Shown: one piece after another, positions 51,714 through 62,114 of the stretch
Layout: the number at the start of each line of letters is the position of its first letter
How positions within the stretch are numbered: the first letter of the stretch is position 1
Origin: Ruegeria pomeroyi DSS-3
GTDB lineage: Bacteria > Pseudomonadota > Alphaproteobacteria > Rhodobacterales > Rhodobacteraceae
Reading direction: 5' to 3'
NCBI RefSeq assembly: GCF_000011965.2
Contig: NC_006569.1
Span: 186,001 to 250,000, forward strand
Length of the DNA: 64,000 nt
Position numbers and translations under genes: made by a program
The notes under the pieces: generated by a model
What the model was told of the DNA's origin: nothing
Seen by the model: the letters and a program-made list of their open reading frames with translations, nothing else
The model's database searches: none

Positions 51714-53080
51714 CACTCGGCCGGTGTTTCGGCTGTGCCGCGCTCGATGATCTCGCGCCGCGGCACCCACATGGCGTAGATGAACAGAAGCGCACCGATC
51801 ACCACCACCAGGCCCGAGCCGAAGCGCATCCAGTAGAAGATCGCCACCTGGTCCTGCACGTCCATGAAATACTCGCCCAGCACCCGTTGCAGGTGGGTCT
51901 GGATGGTACCGGCGAAGGTCAGCACAAAGGTCATGAAGACCATGCCGCTGCTCATCAGCCAGAAGGAGGCCATGTTGAGCACCTGGTTATAGGGATCGCG
52001 GTTCAACAGGATCGGCATCGCATAGCTGAAGATCGCCAGGTTCAGCGACACATAGGCCCCAAAGAACGCCAGGTGCCCGTGGGCGGCGGTGATCTGGGTG
52101 CCGTGGGTGTAATAGTTCACCCCGTGCAGCGTGTGCAGGAAGCCCCAGACCCCGGCGCCAAAGAAGGCAAGCGTGGCGCATCCCAGCGACCACAGCAGCG
52201 CGGCCTTGTTGGGATGGTCGCGGCGACCCTTCCAGACCATGACAAAGGCAAAGGCCATCATCGCGAAGAAGGGAATGACCTCGAGCGAGGAGAAGATCGA
52301 CCCGATCCACTGCCAGTACCCCGGCGTCCCGATCCAGTAATAGTGGTGGCCGGTGCCCAGGATGCCCGAGAACAGCGCGGCGGCGACGATGACATAAAGC
52401 CATTTCTCGACCACTTCACGGTCTACGCCGGTCAGTTTCAGCATCAGATAGGCCAGGATCGAGGCCATGATCAGCTCCCACACGCCTTCGACCCAGAGGT
52501 GCACGATGTACCACCAGTACTGCTTGTCCAGCGCCAGGTTCGAGGGGTTGTAGAAGCTGAACAGGAACAGCAGTGCCAGACCCCAAAGGCCCAGCAGCAG
52601 GATGTTCGTGATCGCGGTCTTCTTGCCCTTCAGCACCGTCATCGAAACGTTGTAGAGGAAGATCAGCGCGGCCACGACGATGCCCGCCTTGACCCATTTG
52701 GGCTGTTCGATGAACTCGCGCCCCTCTTTGCCCAAAAGCCAGTGGCCCTCGAACAGGTTGAACACATAGGTCACCACCACGCCCAGCGTGCCCAGAACCA
52801 GGATCGCCAGCTGGATATAGGCCAGCTTGGTCGAGTGGATCTCGCGCTCGGCCTCTTCGGGGATCAGGAAATAGGCCGCCCCGAAGAAACCGAGGATCAG
52901 CCAGACGATCAGCGAGTTGGTGTGTAGCATCCGCACGATGTTGAACGGCAACAGCTCGCTCAGCGTGTTGGGGGCCACATAGATCCAGCCGGCGAGCAGA
53001 CCGCCCAGCACCTGGATCGCAAACAGGCCCATCGCTACGGCAAAGTAGACGAGGGCGATTTTCTGGGATTCGTATTTCAT
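51713..53080 (-). CDS. norB: NorB, catalytic subunit of cytochrome c-type NO reductase
   Basis: The 455-residue protein has 12 helices and the cNOR set: MLHTNSLIVWL (haem His), IVHLWVEGVWELIMA (FeB His and the essential Glu), TGHHYYWIG (FeB His pair) and TAAHGHLAFFGAY (haem ligands). It reduces two NO to N2O with electrons from NorC. It is 15 bases after norC. Length is normal. Confidence 0.97.
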   Translation of the reverse strand: MKYESQKIALVYFAVAMGLFAIQVLGGLLAGWIYVAPNTLSELLPFNIVRMLHTNSLIVWLILGFFGAAYFLIPEEAEREIHSTKLAYIQLAILVLGTLGVVVTYVFNLFEGHWLLGKEGREFIEQPKWVKAGIVVAALIFLYNVSMTVLKGKKTAITNILLLGLWGLALLFLFSFYNPSNLALDKQYWWYIVHLWVEGVWELIMASILAYLMLKLTGVDREVVEKWLYVIVAAALFSGILGTGHHYYWIGTPGYWQWIGSIFSSLEVIPFFAMMAFAFVMVWKGRRDHPNKAALLWSLGCATLAFFGAGVWGFLHTLHGVNYYTHGTQITAAHGHLAFFGAYVSLNLAIFSYAMPILLNRDPYNQVLNMASFWLMSSGMVFMTFVLTFAGTIQTHLQRVLGEYFMDVQDQVAIFYWMRFGSGLVVVIGALLFIYAMWVPRREIIERGTAETPAE

Positions 53081-53095
53081 GTCTGTGCTCCCTTC

Positions 53096-53548
53096 TCAGC
53101 CGGCGTCGTTGGGGGGCCAGCCCTGGGTGTCGATCGTGTTCGTCCACAGCAGGAAATCGGACAGGTTCCGCATTTCCGTATCGCTGAGGTCGAAGCGCGG
53201 CATCTGGCGGCGGCCTTCGATGCCGGTGGGTTGTGCCTCCATCCAGCCCTTGAGCATCTCAAAGGCGGCATCGGGATCGTCCTGCACCCCCCAACGCGTC
53301 ATCACATTGCCCAGTTCGGGGGCGAAATAGGCGCCCTCGCCAAGGATCGAATGGCAGTTGATGCAGGCGTGTTTCTCCCAGACATGTTTGCCGTCTGCGA
53401 CACTGGCGGTCAGCGTTTCGGCATTGGTCGAGGTCGACCTGATATACATGTGGGAATGGGCCGACAGGGCCAGGAAGATGAGGATGAAGAAGAGGGACCC
53501 GCCATAGAATATGTTGCGGGCCATGCTTTTGGTCATGACTTCGCGCAT
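53096..53548 (-). CDS. norC: NorC, monohaem cytochrome c subunit of NO reductase
   Basis: The ATG at 53548 follows AAAGGAGAG and gives 150 residues. One N-terminal helix (IFYGGSLFFILIFLALSAH) anchors a cytochrome domain with HACINCHSILGEG and the axial Met probably in RRQMPRFDLSD. It passes electrons from periplasmic cytochromes to NorB. A Crp/Fnr-type box lies 63-76 bases upstream of the start. Confidence 0.97.
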   Translation of the reverse strand: MREVMTKSMARNIFYGGSLFFILIFLALSAHSHMYIRSTSTNAETLTASVADGKHVWEKHACINCHSILGEGAYFAPELGNVMTRWGVQDDPDAAFEMLKGWMEAQPTGIEGRRQMPRFDLSDTEMRNLSDFLLWTNTIDTQGWPPNDAG

Positions 53549-53610
53549 CGCGCTCTCCTTTGCGCCGCGTTTCTGATGGGGCGACAATGGCGGGCGGGGC
53601 GAAAGATGCC

Positions 53611-53624
53611 TTAACCAAAGTCAA
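53611..53624. promoter_or_regulatory. Nnr/Dnr-type box upstream of norC
   Basis: TTAACCAAAGTCAA matches TTGAC-N4-GTCAA of the NnrR/Dnr group with one change in the left half. It lies 63 bases before the norC start and nearly equals the nirS box (13 of 14 bases). The regulator gene is not in the window. Confidence 0.8.
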
Positions 53625-53649
53625 GACTGGCGCCGAATACCGCTCATCG

Positions 53650-53697
53650 GCCCTTGCGGGCCTCTTCGCGATGCTCGGCGAGGACGCCCGCAAGGGC
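53650..53697. repeat. 12-bp inverted repeat between norC and the CorA-like gene
   Basis: GCCCTTGCGGGC (53650-53661) is mirrored perfectly by GCCCGCAAGGGC (53686-53697) with 24 bases between. It lies upstream of norC and of the CorA-like gene. It could be an operator or a hairpin in either leader. Confidence 0.55.
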
Positions 53698-53773
53698 GGA
53701 AGAGCCGCCCGGATTTGCGCTGGACAGCGAGGTAGGCGCAGGTCACTCTCGGGGTAAAATGGGGCCGGTCATC

Positions 53774-54742
53774 ATGCGCGCTCACAGCCTGACACCCATC
53801 TGCATCTTCGATTTCGAGGACGGTCGCGCCATCCCCGTCGCCGAAGACTGGCCCGCCGCCGCGCCCGCCTCGGGCGCCGGGTTTCGATGGTTGCATCTCG
53901 ATCTTTCCGACCCCGCCAGCGCCGATTGGTTGCACGCGCATATCCCGCCGGTCGCCGCCAGCGCCCTGGCCCAGGCCGAGACCCGCCCCCGCTGCGATCC
54001 GTTGGCCGATGGCATCCTGCTCAACCTGCGCGGCGTCAACCTGAACCCCGGCTCGGCGCGCGAGGACATGGTCTCGCTGCGGCTCTGGGTGACGCCCGCG
54101 CTAGTCGTCACCGCGCGCATCCGCCGTATTCGGGCCACCGACGAGCTGCGCCAGCAATCCGACAGCGGGCGCGGCCCGGGCAGCGTTGCCCTGTTCCTAT
54201 CCGAGCTGCTGCATGGCCTGTCGCACCGGATCGAAACCGTCTCTCTGGAATTGGACGACCGCACCGACGGGATCGAGGAAGAGGCGCTGCAAGGCGCCGG
54301 CGACATGCATGACCGGCTCAGCGCCCTGCGCCTGACGGTGATCAAGCTGCGCCGCTACCTGCATCCGCAGCGCGAGGCGCTGGATGCGCTCTTGCGCAAC
54401 GAGGCCGGGCTGTTCGATTCCGCCGGTCTGGTGCTGCTGCGCGAGGCGGTCGACCGCACCCGGCGCACCATCGAAGAGCTGGACGCCACCCGCGACCGGC
54501 TGGCCGCGGTGCAGGATCAGATCGCCTCGGAACAGGTGCGCCTGCTCGGCCGCAACAGTTTCGTTCTGTCGGTGGTGGCCGCCGTGTTCCTGCCGCTGGG
54601 GTTTCTGACCGGCCTGTTCGGGGTCAATATAGCCGGAATGCCGGGCACCGGCACGCCGCTGGCCTTCTGGCTGCTGGCTGGTGCCTCGGCCCTGCTGGGT
54701 CTGGCCATCGTGCTGCTGTTCCGGCTGTTGAAATGGCTGTGA
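53774..54742 (+). CDS. CorA-superfamily metal transporter, ZntB-like
   Basis: Start at 53774 (MRAHSLTPICIFDF) gives 322 residues. A long helical cytoplasmic domain (RLSALRLTVIKLRRYLHPQREAL) leads to two C-terminal helices with the family pore signature GFLTGLFGVNIAG, where CorA has GMN; GVN is typical of ZntB. It would move zinc or another divalent ion. It sits between norC and nnrS with no evident functional link, though metal supply for Nor/Nir is possible. Confidence 0.85.
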   Translation: MRAHSLTPICIFDFEDGRAIPVAEDWPAAAPASGAGFRWLHLDLSDPASADWLHAHIPPVAASALAQAETRPRCDPLADGILLNLRGVNLNPGSAREDMVSLRLWVTPALVVTARIRRIRATDELRQQSDSGRGPGSVALFLSELLHGLSHRIETVSLELDDRTDGIEEEALQGAGDMHDRLSALRLTVIKLRRYLHPQREALDALLRNEAGLFDSAGLVLLREAVDRTRRTIEELDATRDRLAAVQDQIASEQVRLLGRNSFVLSVVAAVFLPLGFLTGLFGVNIAGMPGTGTPLAFWLLAGASALLGLAIVLLFRLLKWL

Positions 54743-54752
54743 GCCGCCCGCC

Positions 54753-55925
54753 CTATCCGGCGGCGCCCGCGCGCGGACCGATCAGCGCCGGCCACATGGC
54801 GGCCAGATAGGTGGCAAAGGCGGCCGTCCACAGCGCCGCGGCGAGCAGCATCGCCGGAAGGTAAAGCGCTTCGAAGCCGGAGCCCGCCCATCGCGTCAAC
54901 GCCGCCGCCGCCATCAGCCCATAGCCCAGCACCATCGGCCCCGGCGCCACCAACGGGCGTCCGGAATGACCAAGTGCCGCACGGCTCATCACCGCCAGCG
55001 TCATGCCGCCCACACAGCCGATGCCCAGCAGATGCAGCGCCGCCAGTTCACTGCCAAGTCCCAGCCCGGCCAACCCCCACAGGATCATGCCCGCCGCCAG
55101 CATCGCCAGCGCCAGATGCAGGGCCCACAGAATCGGCTGCGACAGGCACCAGAGCCCGCCCCAGCGCATCAGCCGCAGCGCCTGCACCGCGCCAAAGGCC
55201 AGCGCAACCGCACCACTCAGCCCGGCAGGCGCGCCCCCAAGCACCATTCCCGGCAGCAGCAGGGCCAGCACCACCGCCGCTCGTTCAAGCGGTGCCCGGC
55301 TGACCGGCCAAAGCGTTTCGGCCACGCCTGCGCGTTTCATCGCGTTGCGGGTAAAGGCCGGGGTGATCCGCCCGCCCAGCACCGAGATCAGCGCACACAG
55401 CACCGCCAGACCGGCGCGCAGCCCGGTTTCGGTGTCGCCATAGCCCGTGCCGATCCAGTCCAGATGCAGCCACAGGTCGGCGGCCCAGAGATAGGCCAGG
55501 AACAGAAGAAACATCAGGTTCTGCGGCTTGGGCCGTTTCAGCAGCTGGGTCACGATCTTGAGCGACAGCACCGGCAGAAAGGCCAGATCCAGCACCGCTA
55601 CCCAGACCGGCGGCAACACGCCCGCGTACCAGACCGCCAACCGCCCGGCCAGCCACATCCCCGCCGCCAGCGCGATGAAACCCTGACGCGCGCCGGGCGC
55701 GCCCGTCCAGCTGGGCACCGCGGTCAGAAAGAACCCGCCAAGCGCGGCGGTGGCATAGCCGAACACCATCTCATGGGCGTGCCACTGGCTGGGCACCTGC
55801 GCCAGCGCGGGCCCGTCGCCCGCCAGATAAAGCACCCAGATCGCCCCGGCGAACAGGCCGTAAAGTCCCGCCGCCAGAAAGAACACCCGATACCCTTCGG
55901 AAAACAGTCGCGCCAGCGCGGTCAT
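54753..55925 (-). CDS. nnrS: NnrS, haem-copper membrane protein for nitrosative stress
   Basis: Start at 55925 (MTALARLFSEGYRVFFLAAG) gives 390 residues with 12 helices. NnrS signatures are PSQWHAHEMVFGYATAALGGFFLTAVPSW-type region (WHAHEMVFGY, LTAVPSWTG), GGRITPAFTRNA and LHLLGIGCVGGMTLAVMSRAALGHSG. NnrS is a haem- and copper-containing membrane protein that eases NO damage. It is divergent from nirS, so the box at 56011-56024 may serve both. Confidence 0.93.
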   Translation of the reverse strand: MTALARLFSEGYRVFFLAAGLYGLFAGAIWVLYLAGDGPALAQVPSQWHAHEMVFGYATAALGGFFLTAVPSWTGAPGARQGFIALAAGMWLAGRLAVWYAGVLPPVWVAVLDLAFLPVLSLKIVTQLLKRPKPQNLMFLLFLAYLWAADLWLHLDWIGTGYGDTETGLRAGLAVLCALISVLGGRITPAFTRNAMKRAGVAETLWPVSRAPLERAAVVLALLLPGMVLGGAPAGLSGAVALAFGAVQALRLMRWGGLWCLSQPILWALHLALAMLAAGMILWGLAGLGLGSELAALHLLGIGCVGGMTLAVMSRAALGHSGRPLVAPGPMVLGYGLMAAAALTRWAGSGFEALYLPAMLLAAALWTAAFATYLAAMWPALIGPRAGAAG

Positions 55926-56010
55926 CTCTTGCCTCCTGCCCGCCCGCCACATGCGCGCGGGATCCGTTCGCTCAGTTCGACCACGCTAGCGGCGGCCGCG
56001 ATGCGCGACC

Positions 56011-57835
<1,825 letters not shown>

Positions 57836-57846
57836 CGCCGGTTCGC

Positions 57847-57878
57847 GGGCGGGCCCGGTTGCGTCCCGGGGCCCGCCC
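57847..57878 (+). other. Strong GC hairpin between nirS and nirE
   Basis: GGGCGGGCCCGG pairs with CCGGGGCCCGCCC (one bulged C) around a 7-base loop, 11 bases after the nirS stop. No T-run follows. It probably stabilises nirS mRNA or lowers expression of the downstream genes. Confidence 0.65.
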
Positions 57879-57922
57879 ACCCCTTTCCCTCTCTCGCCAG
57901 CCCCAACCTGACGGAGCACGCC

Positions 57923-58696
57923 ATGACACCCGCCGGACATGTCCACCTGATCGGAGCAGGACCGGGAGATCCCGACCTGCTTACCCTGCGCGCGCTGCGC
58001 CTGCTGCAAGAGGCCCAGGTGGTGGTCTATGACCGTCTGGTCGATCCCCGCATCGTCGCCATGGCGCCCGAAGGGGCCCGGATGATCCCGGTGGGCAAAT
58101 CGCCGAAATGCCATCCCGTCCCGCAGGACCGGATCAACCGGATCCTGCTGGACGAGGCCCGCGCGGGCCATGTGGTGGCCCGGCTCAAGGGCGGCGACCC
58201 GATGATCTTTGGCCGCGGCTCGGAAGAGGCGGCCTTTCTCATGGCCCACGGGGTGCGGGTCGATTACGCCCCCGGCATCACCGCCGCGCAGGGGGCTTCG
58301 AGCGCCACCGGCGTGCCGCTGACCCATCGTGGTCTGGCAACGGGCGTGCAATATGTCACCGGCCACCGGCAGGCGGGCCAGGTGCTGGACCTCGACTGGA
58401 AACGGCTCGCCGACCCCGACACCACGCTGGTGGTCTATATGGGCGTGGCCAATATCGGCCAGATCGCCATCGGCCTGATGACCGAGAACCTGCCCGCCAC
58501 CACTCCGGTTCTGGCGATCAGCCGCGCCACCACACCGGGTGAACGCCGCCTGCTGTCGCGGCTCGACCGGATCGCGGCGGATGCGCGGGCAGAGGCGCTT
58601 GAGGCGCCGACCCTGTTCATCATCGGCAAGGTGGTCTCGCTTTATGCACAGCAGCCGGTCACCGATCTGCTGGAACAGGCGGTGGCCCATGGCTGA
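57923..58696 (+). CDS. nirE: NirE, uroporphyrinogen-III C-methyltransferase
   Basis: The 257-residue protein is a SUMT: VHLIGAGPGDPDLLTLRALRLL at the start, VYDRLVDPRI, ARLKGGDPMIFGRGSEEA (SAM loop) and GITAAQGASSATGVPLTHRG. It methylates uroporphyrinogen III twice with SAM to precorrin-2, the first step to haem d1. It overlaps nirC by 8 bases. Confidence 0.95.
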   Translation: MTPAGHVHLIGAGPGDPDLLTLRALRLLQEAQVVVYDRLVDPRIVAMAPEGARMIPVGKSPKCHPVPQDRINRILLDEARAGHVVARLKGGDPMIFGRGSEEAAFLMAHGVRVDYAPGITAAQGASSATGVPLTHRGLATGVQYVTGHRQAGQVLDLDWKRLADPDTTLVVYMGVANIGQIAIGLMTENLPATTPVLAISRATTPGERRLLSRLDRIAADARAEALEAPTLFIIGKVVSLYAQQPVTDLLEQAVAHG

Positions 58697-59048
58697 CACC
58701 GCTTTCTTCCCCCGCTTGCAGGCCGGAACCGCACTGGGCACCGGCAAGGCGCTGCTGACCATCGCCGCGTTTCTGGCCACCACCGCGTTTGCTGCCGAAA
58801 CCCTCGACCCGGACGCGCTCAGGCGGCTGGTGCAGCAGGATTGCGGTTCGTGCCACGGGTTGACGCTCAAGGGCGGTCTCGGCCCCGATATCCGGCCCGA
58901 GGCGCTCGGGCATTTCGACCGCGAGGTTCTGACCGGCGTCATTCTGGACGGCATCCCCGACACCGCCATGCCCCCCTGGCGCCCGCTTCTGACCGAGGAA
59001 GAGGCCGAATGGATCGCCCGTTACCTGCAAGACCCGGAGGCCAGATGA
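58689..59048 (+). CDS. nirC: NirC-type periplasmic cytochrome c
   Basis: The ATG at 58689, inside the nirE end, gives 119 residues with a signal-like segment (ALLTIAAFLATTAFAAE) and one haem site, QQDCGSCHGLTLKGG, with Met near IPDTAMPPWRPLL. NirC can donate electrons to NirS or to NirN in d1 haem maturation. It overlaps nirF as ATGA. Confidence 0.9.
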   Translation: MADTAFFPRLQAGTALGTGKALLTIAAFLATTAFAAETLDPDALRRLVQQDCGSCHGLTLKGGLGPDIRPEALGHFDREVLTGVILDGIPDTAMPPWRPLLTEEEAEWIARYLQDPEAR

Positions 59049-60190
59049 AACCGCTTGTCCTGACCCTTGTCGCCGCGCTGATGGCAGGTACCGCCGGCGC
59101 CCAGACCGTCGCCACCGGCGATCTGGGGCTGGTGATCGAACGGGCCACCGGCTCGGTCCTGCTGGTCGACCAGTCCGAACGCGCCGCGCTGGCGCGGATC
59201 GAGGGCTTGGGCGATCTCTCGCATGCCTCGCTGGTCTATTCCCCCGATGAACGCTTTGCCTATGTGTTCGGCCGCGACGGCGGTCTGACCAAACTCGATA
59301 TCACCACCCGCCAGATCGTGAACCGTGTCCTGCAATCGGGCAATGCCATCGGCGGAGCGATTTCCGACGATGGGCGGCTGGTGGCCGTGTCCAACTATGA
59401 CCCCGGCGGGGTGCGCGTCTTTGACGCCGACACGCTGGAGATGGTCGCCGACATCCCCACCGGCGGCAAGACCATCGGACTGGTCGATGCGCCGGGCCGC
59501 CGGTTCGTCTTTACCGTCTGGGATACGGGCGAGACCTGGATCGCCGACTTCACCTCGCCCGAGCCGATGCTGACCACTATCCCCGGCATGGGCAAGAACC
59601 CCTATGACGCGCTGATCACCGGCAACGGCCGCACCTATATCACCGGCCTATTTGGCGAGGACGGGCTGAGTGCGCTTGACCTGTGGGACGAGACGCCCCA
59701 GCCGATCCGCGTGCTGCCAGGCTATGGCCGGGGCCAGCAGGAAATGCCGGTCTACAAGATGCCGCATCTGGAAGGCTGGGCGCTGACAGGCCGCGAATTC
59801 GTGCTGCCCGCCGTGGGGCATGCGCAGGTCCTGTGGGTCGATGCCGACACATTGACCGAGACCGGGCGCACCGCCACCCATGGCCAGCCGGTATTCGCCA
59901 TGGCGCGACCCGACGGGCGTCAGGTCTGGGTCAATTTCGCCCATCCGCTGAACGACACCATTCAGGTGATCGACACGGTCAGCAAAGAGGTGATCCATCA
60001 GTTCAAACCCGGCCCCGCCGTGCTGCATATGGAATTCACACCACGCGGGCACGAGGTCTGGATCAGCGTCCGCGACGCGGGCAAGGTGATGGTCTACGAC
60101 ACCCGCACCTTCGAGAAACTGCGCGAGATCGAGGCCGATAGCCCCTCGGGCATCTTCTTTACCGTGCGCGCGCATCGGACGGGGTTGTAA
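59045..60190 (+). CDS. nirF: NirF, haem d1 biosynthesis protein
   Basis: Start at 59045 (MKPLVLTLVAALMAGTAGAQ, signal peptide) gives 381 residues. The fold is a d1-type propeller without a cytochrome domain, with blades such as LVYSPDERFAYVFGRDGGL and MARPDGRQVWVNFAHP. NirF converts precursor to dihydro-haem d1 in the periplasm. It is 5 bases before nirD. Confidence 0.94.
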   Translation: MKPLVLTLVAALMAGTAGAQTVATGDLGLVIERATGSVLLVDQSERAALARIEGLGDLSHASLVYSPDERFAYVFGRDGGLTKLDITTRQIVNRVLQSGNAIGGAISDDGRLVAVSNYDPGGVRVFDADTLEMVADIPTGGKTIGLVDAPGRRFVFTVWDTGETWIADFTSPEPMLTTIPGMGKNPYDALITGNGRTYITGLFGEDGLSALDLWDETPQPIRVLPGYGRGQQEMPVYKMPHLEGWALTGREFVLPAVGHAQVLWVDADTLTETGRTATHGQPVFAMARPDGRQVWVNFAHPLNDTIQVIDTVSKEVIHQFKPGPAVLHMEFTPRGHEVWISVRDAGKVMVYDTRTFEKLREIEADSPSGIFFTVRAHRTGL

Positions 60191-60195
60191 CCACC

Positions 60196-61188
60196 ATGTG
60201 CCAGATCACCGATCCCGTCGACCGCGCCCTGCTGGATGACTGGCAGCGCAACTTTCCGATCACCGACCGCCCGTTCCTGGGCCTGGCCGAACAGCTGGGC
60301 ATCTCGGAGCACGAGGTCATCACCCGCCTTGCCCGGATGCAGGCGGCCGGGCGGATCACCCGGGTGGGCGCCACCATCGCGCCCGGCAGCGCCTCGGCCA
60401 GCACCCTTGCTGCGGTTGCCGCCCCCGAGGACCGGATCGAGGAGATCGCCGGGATGATCGGCGCCGAGCCGGGGGTGAACCACAATTACCAGCGCGAGGA
60501 CGACTGGAACCTGTGGTTCGTCGCCACCGGCCCCGACCGCGCGCATGTGGATGCAACGCTGGCACGGATCGGCGCGGCCAGCGGGCTGCGGGTGCTCGAC
60601 CTGCGGCTGCTGCGGCCCTTCAACGTCGATCTGGGCTTTCGCATGGGCGCGGGCGCGCCGCGCGTGCCGACCCGGCGGGCGGTCGATGCCAGCGTGCTGC
60701 GTCCCGGCGATACCGACCTGTTGCAAGCGCTGACCCAGGGCCTGCCGCTGGTGCCCGCACCCTATGCGGCTTTGGCCGAGGGGCTGGGCCTGACCCCCAG
60801 CGCCGCAATGGCGCGCATCGCGCTGTTGCAGCAGGCCGGGGTGATCTCGCGCCTTGGGGTCATCGTGCGCCACCGCGCGCTGGGGTGGTCATCGAACGCG
60901 ATGGTGGTCTGGGACCTGCCCTCCGAACGGATCGACAGCGCCGGGCCGACGCTGGCCGCGCATCCCGGCGTGACCCTCTGTTACGAGCGCCGTCCGGTGC
61001 CCGGTGTCTGGCCCTACCGGCTCTATACCATGATCCATGCCCGCTCGCGCCGAGAGGCGCTGGCGGTGCTGGACAGCGCCAAGGCCCTGCCCGAACTGGC
61101 CGACACGCCGCACAAGGTGCTGTTCTCGACCCGCTGTTTCAAACAGACCGGCGCGCTGATCAAACCCCGCAAGGAGGAGGCCGCATGA
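60196..61188 (+). CDS. nirD: NirDL, fused sirohaem decarboxylase subunits
   Basis: The 330-residue protein contains two AsnC/Lrp-like NirD/L-type domains in tandem. The first is about 1-150 (LLDDWQRNFPITDRPFLGLA, NHNYQREDDWNLWFV) and the second about 165-320 ([38 protein letters not shown]). NirD and NirL are separate in Pseudomonas; here they are fused. With NirG and NirH it decarboxylates sirohaem. It overlaps nirG by 4 bases. Confidence 0.92.
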   Translation: MCQITDPVDRALLDDWQRNFPITDRPFLGLAEQLGISEHEVITRLARMQAAGRITRVGATIAPGSASASTLAAVAAPEDRIEEIAGMIGAEPGVNHNYQREDDWNLWFVATGPDRAHVDATLARIGAASGLRVLDLRLLRPFNVDLGFRMGAGAPRVPTRRAVDASVLRPGDTDLLQALTQGLPLVPAPYAALAEGLGLTPSAAMARIALLQQAGVISRLGVIVRHRALGWSSNAMVVWDLPSERIDSAGPTLAAHPGVTLCYERRPVPGVWPYRLYTMIHARSRREALAVLDSAKALPELADTPHKVLFSTRCFKQTGALIKPRKEEAA

Positions 61189-61634
61189 CCCCCGACGCAA
61201 CCGACCGCCGCATCCTCAACCGCATGCAGGAGGATCTGCCGCTGACGGCGCATCCCTATGCCGCCGTAGCTGCCGAACTGGGTCTCACCGAAGATGACCT
61301 GCTGGAGCGGTTGGCCCGGATGAAGGCGGCGCGGCTGATCACCCGTTTCGGCCCGTTCTTCGACGCGGCCGCCATGGGCGGGGCCTTTTGCCTGTGTGCG
61401 ATGGCGGTGCCCGAGGCGGAATTCGAAAGTGTCCTGACCAAAGTCAATGCCCACCCGGAGGTGGCGCATAATTATGAACGCACGCACCGGCTGAACATGT
61501 GGTTCGTGCTGGCCACCGAAACCCCCCAGGGGATCGCGGCCACCGCCGATGCGATCGAGACGGAAACCGGGATCGCGGTCCTGCGCTTTCCGAAATTGCA
61601 GGAATTCTTCATCGGCTTCCGGGTGGCGGCATGA
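61185..61634 (+). CDS. nirG: NirG, sirohaem decarboxylase subunit
   Basis: Start at 61185 after AAGGAGGAGG gives 149 residues: DATDRRILNRMQEDLPLTAHP helix-turn-helix-like start and the conserved HNYERTHRLNMWFVLATE strand. It acts with NirDL and NirH in sirohaem decarboxylation. The stop overlaps nirH as ATGA. G versus H is assigned by order and similarity to the Pseudomonas arrangement. Confidence 0.88.
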   Translation: MTPDATDRRILNRMQEDLPLTAHPYAAVAAELGLTEDDLLERLARMKAARLITRFGPFFDAAAMGGAFCLCAMAVPEAEFESVLTKVNAHPEVAHNYERTHRLNMWFVLATETPQGIAATADAIETETGIAVLRFPKLQEFFIGFRVAA

Positions 61635-62113
61635 TCGACGAGACAGACAGACGGATCATCGCGGCCATGCAGGAGGGCCTGCCGCTGGTGCCCGCCCCCT
61701 TTGCCCGGGTCGCTGCCGACCTGGCCCTGCCCGAACCCGAACTGATGGAGCGTATCGCCGCCCTGAAGGCGCGCGGTGTGGTCCGCCGCATCGCCGCCGC
61801 GCCCAACCACTACAAGCTGGGCATGACCTCCAATGGAATGACCGTCTGGAACGTTGACGATGCCCGCATCGCCGATCTGGGCGCGCGCGTGGGCGCGCTG
61901 CCCTTTGTCACCCATTGCTATGAACGCCCCCGCGCCCTGCCCGACTGGCCCTATAACCTGTTTGCCATGGTGCATGGCGCCGACCGGGACGAGGTCGAGG
62001 CCAAGCGTGCCGAAATCGCCGCCCTGCTGGGCACCGCCTGCCGGGGGCATGACATCCTCTATTCCACCCGCATCCTGAAAAAGACCGGGCTGCGCCTGAA
62101 GGAAAGGACCTGA
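61631..62113 (+). CDS. nirH: NirH, sirohaem decarboxylase subunit
   Basis: The 160-residue protein has the same NirD-type fold: [20 protein letters not shown], then [21 protein letters not shown] and the C-terminal [14 protein letters not shown]. It completes the sirohaem decarboxylase set. It is 1 base before nirJ. Confidence 0.9.
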   Translation: MIDETDRRIIAAMQEGLPLVPAPFARVAADLALPEPELMERIAALKARGVVRRIAAAPNHYKLGMTSNGMTVWNVDDARIADLGARVGALPFVTHCYERPRALPDWPYNLFAMVHGADRDEVEAKRAEIAALLGTACRGHDILYSTRILKKTGLRLKERT

Positions 62114-62114
62114 C

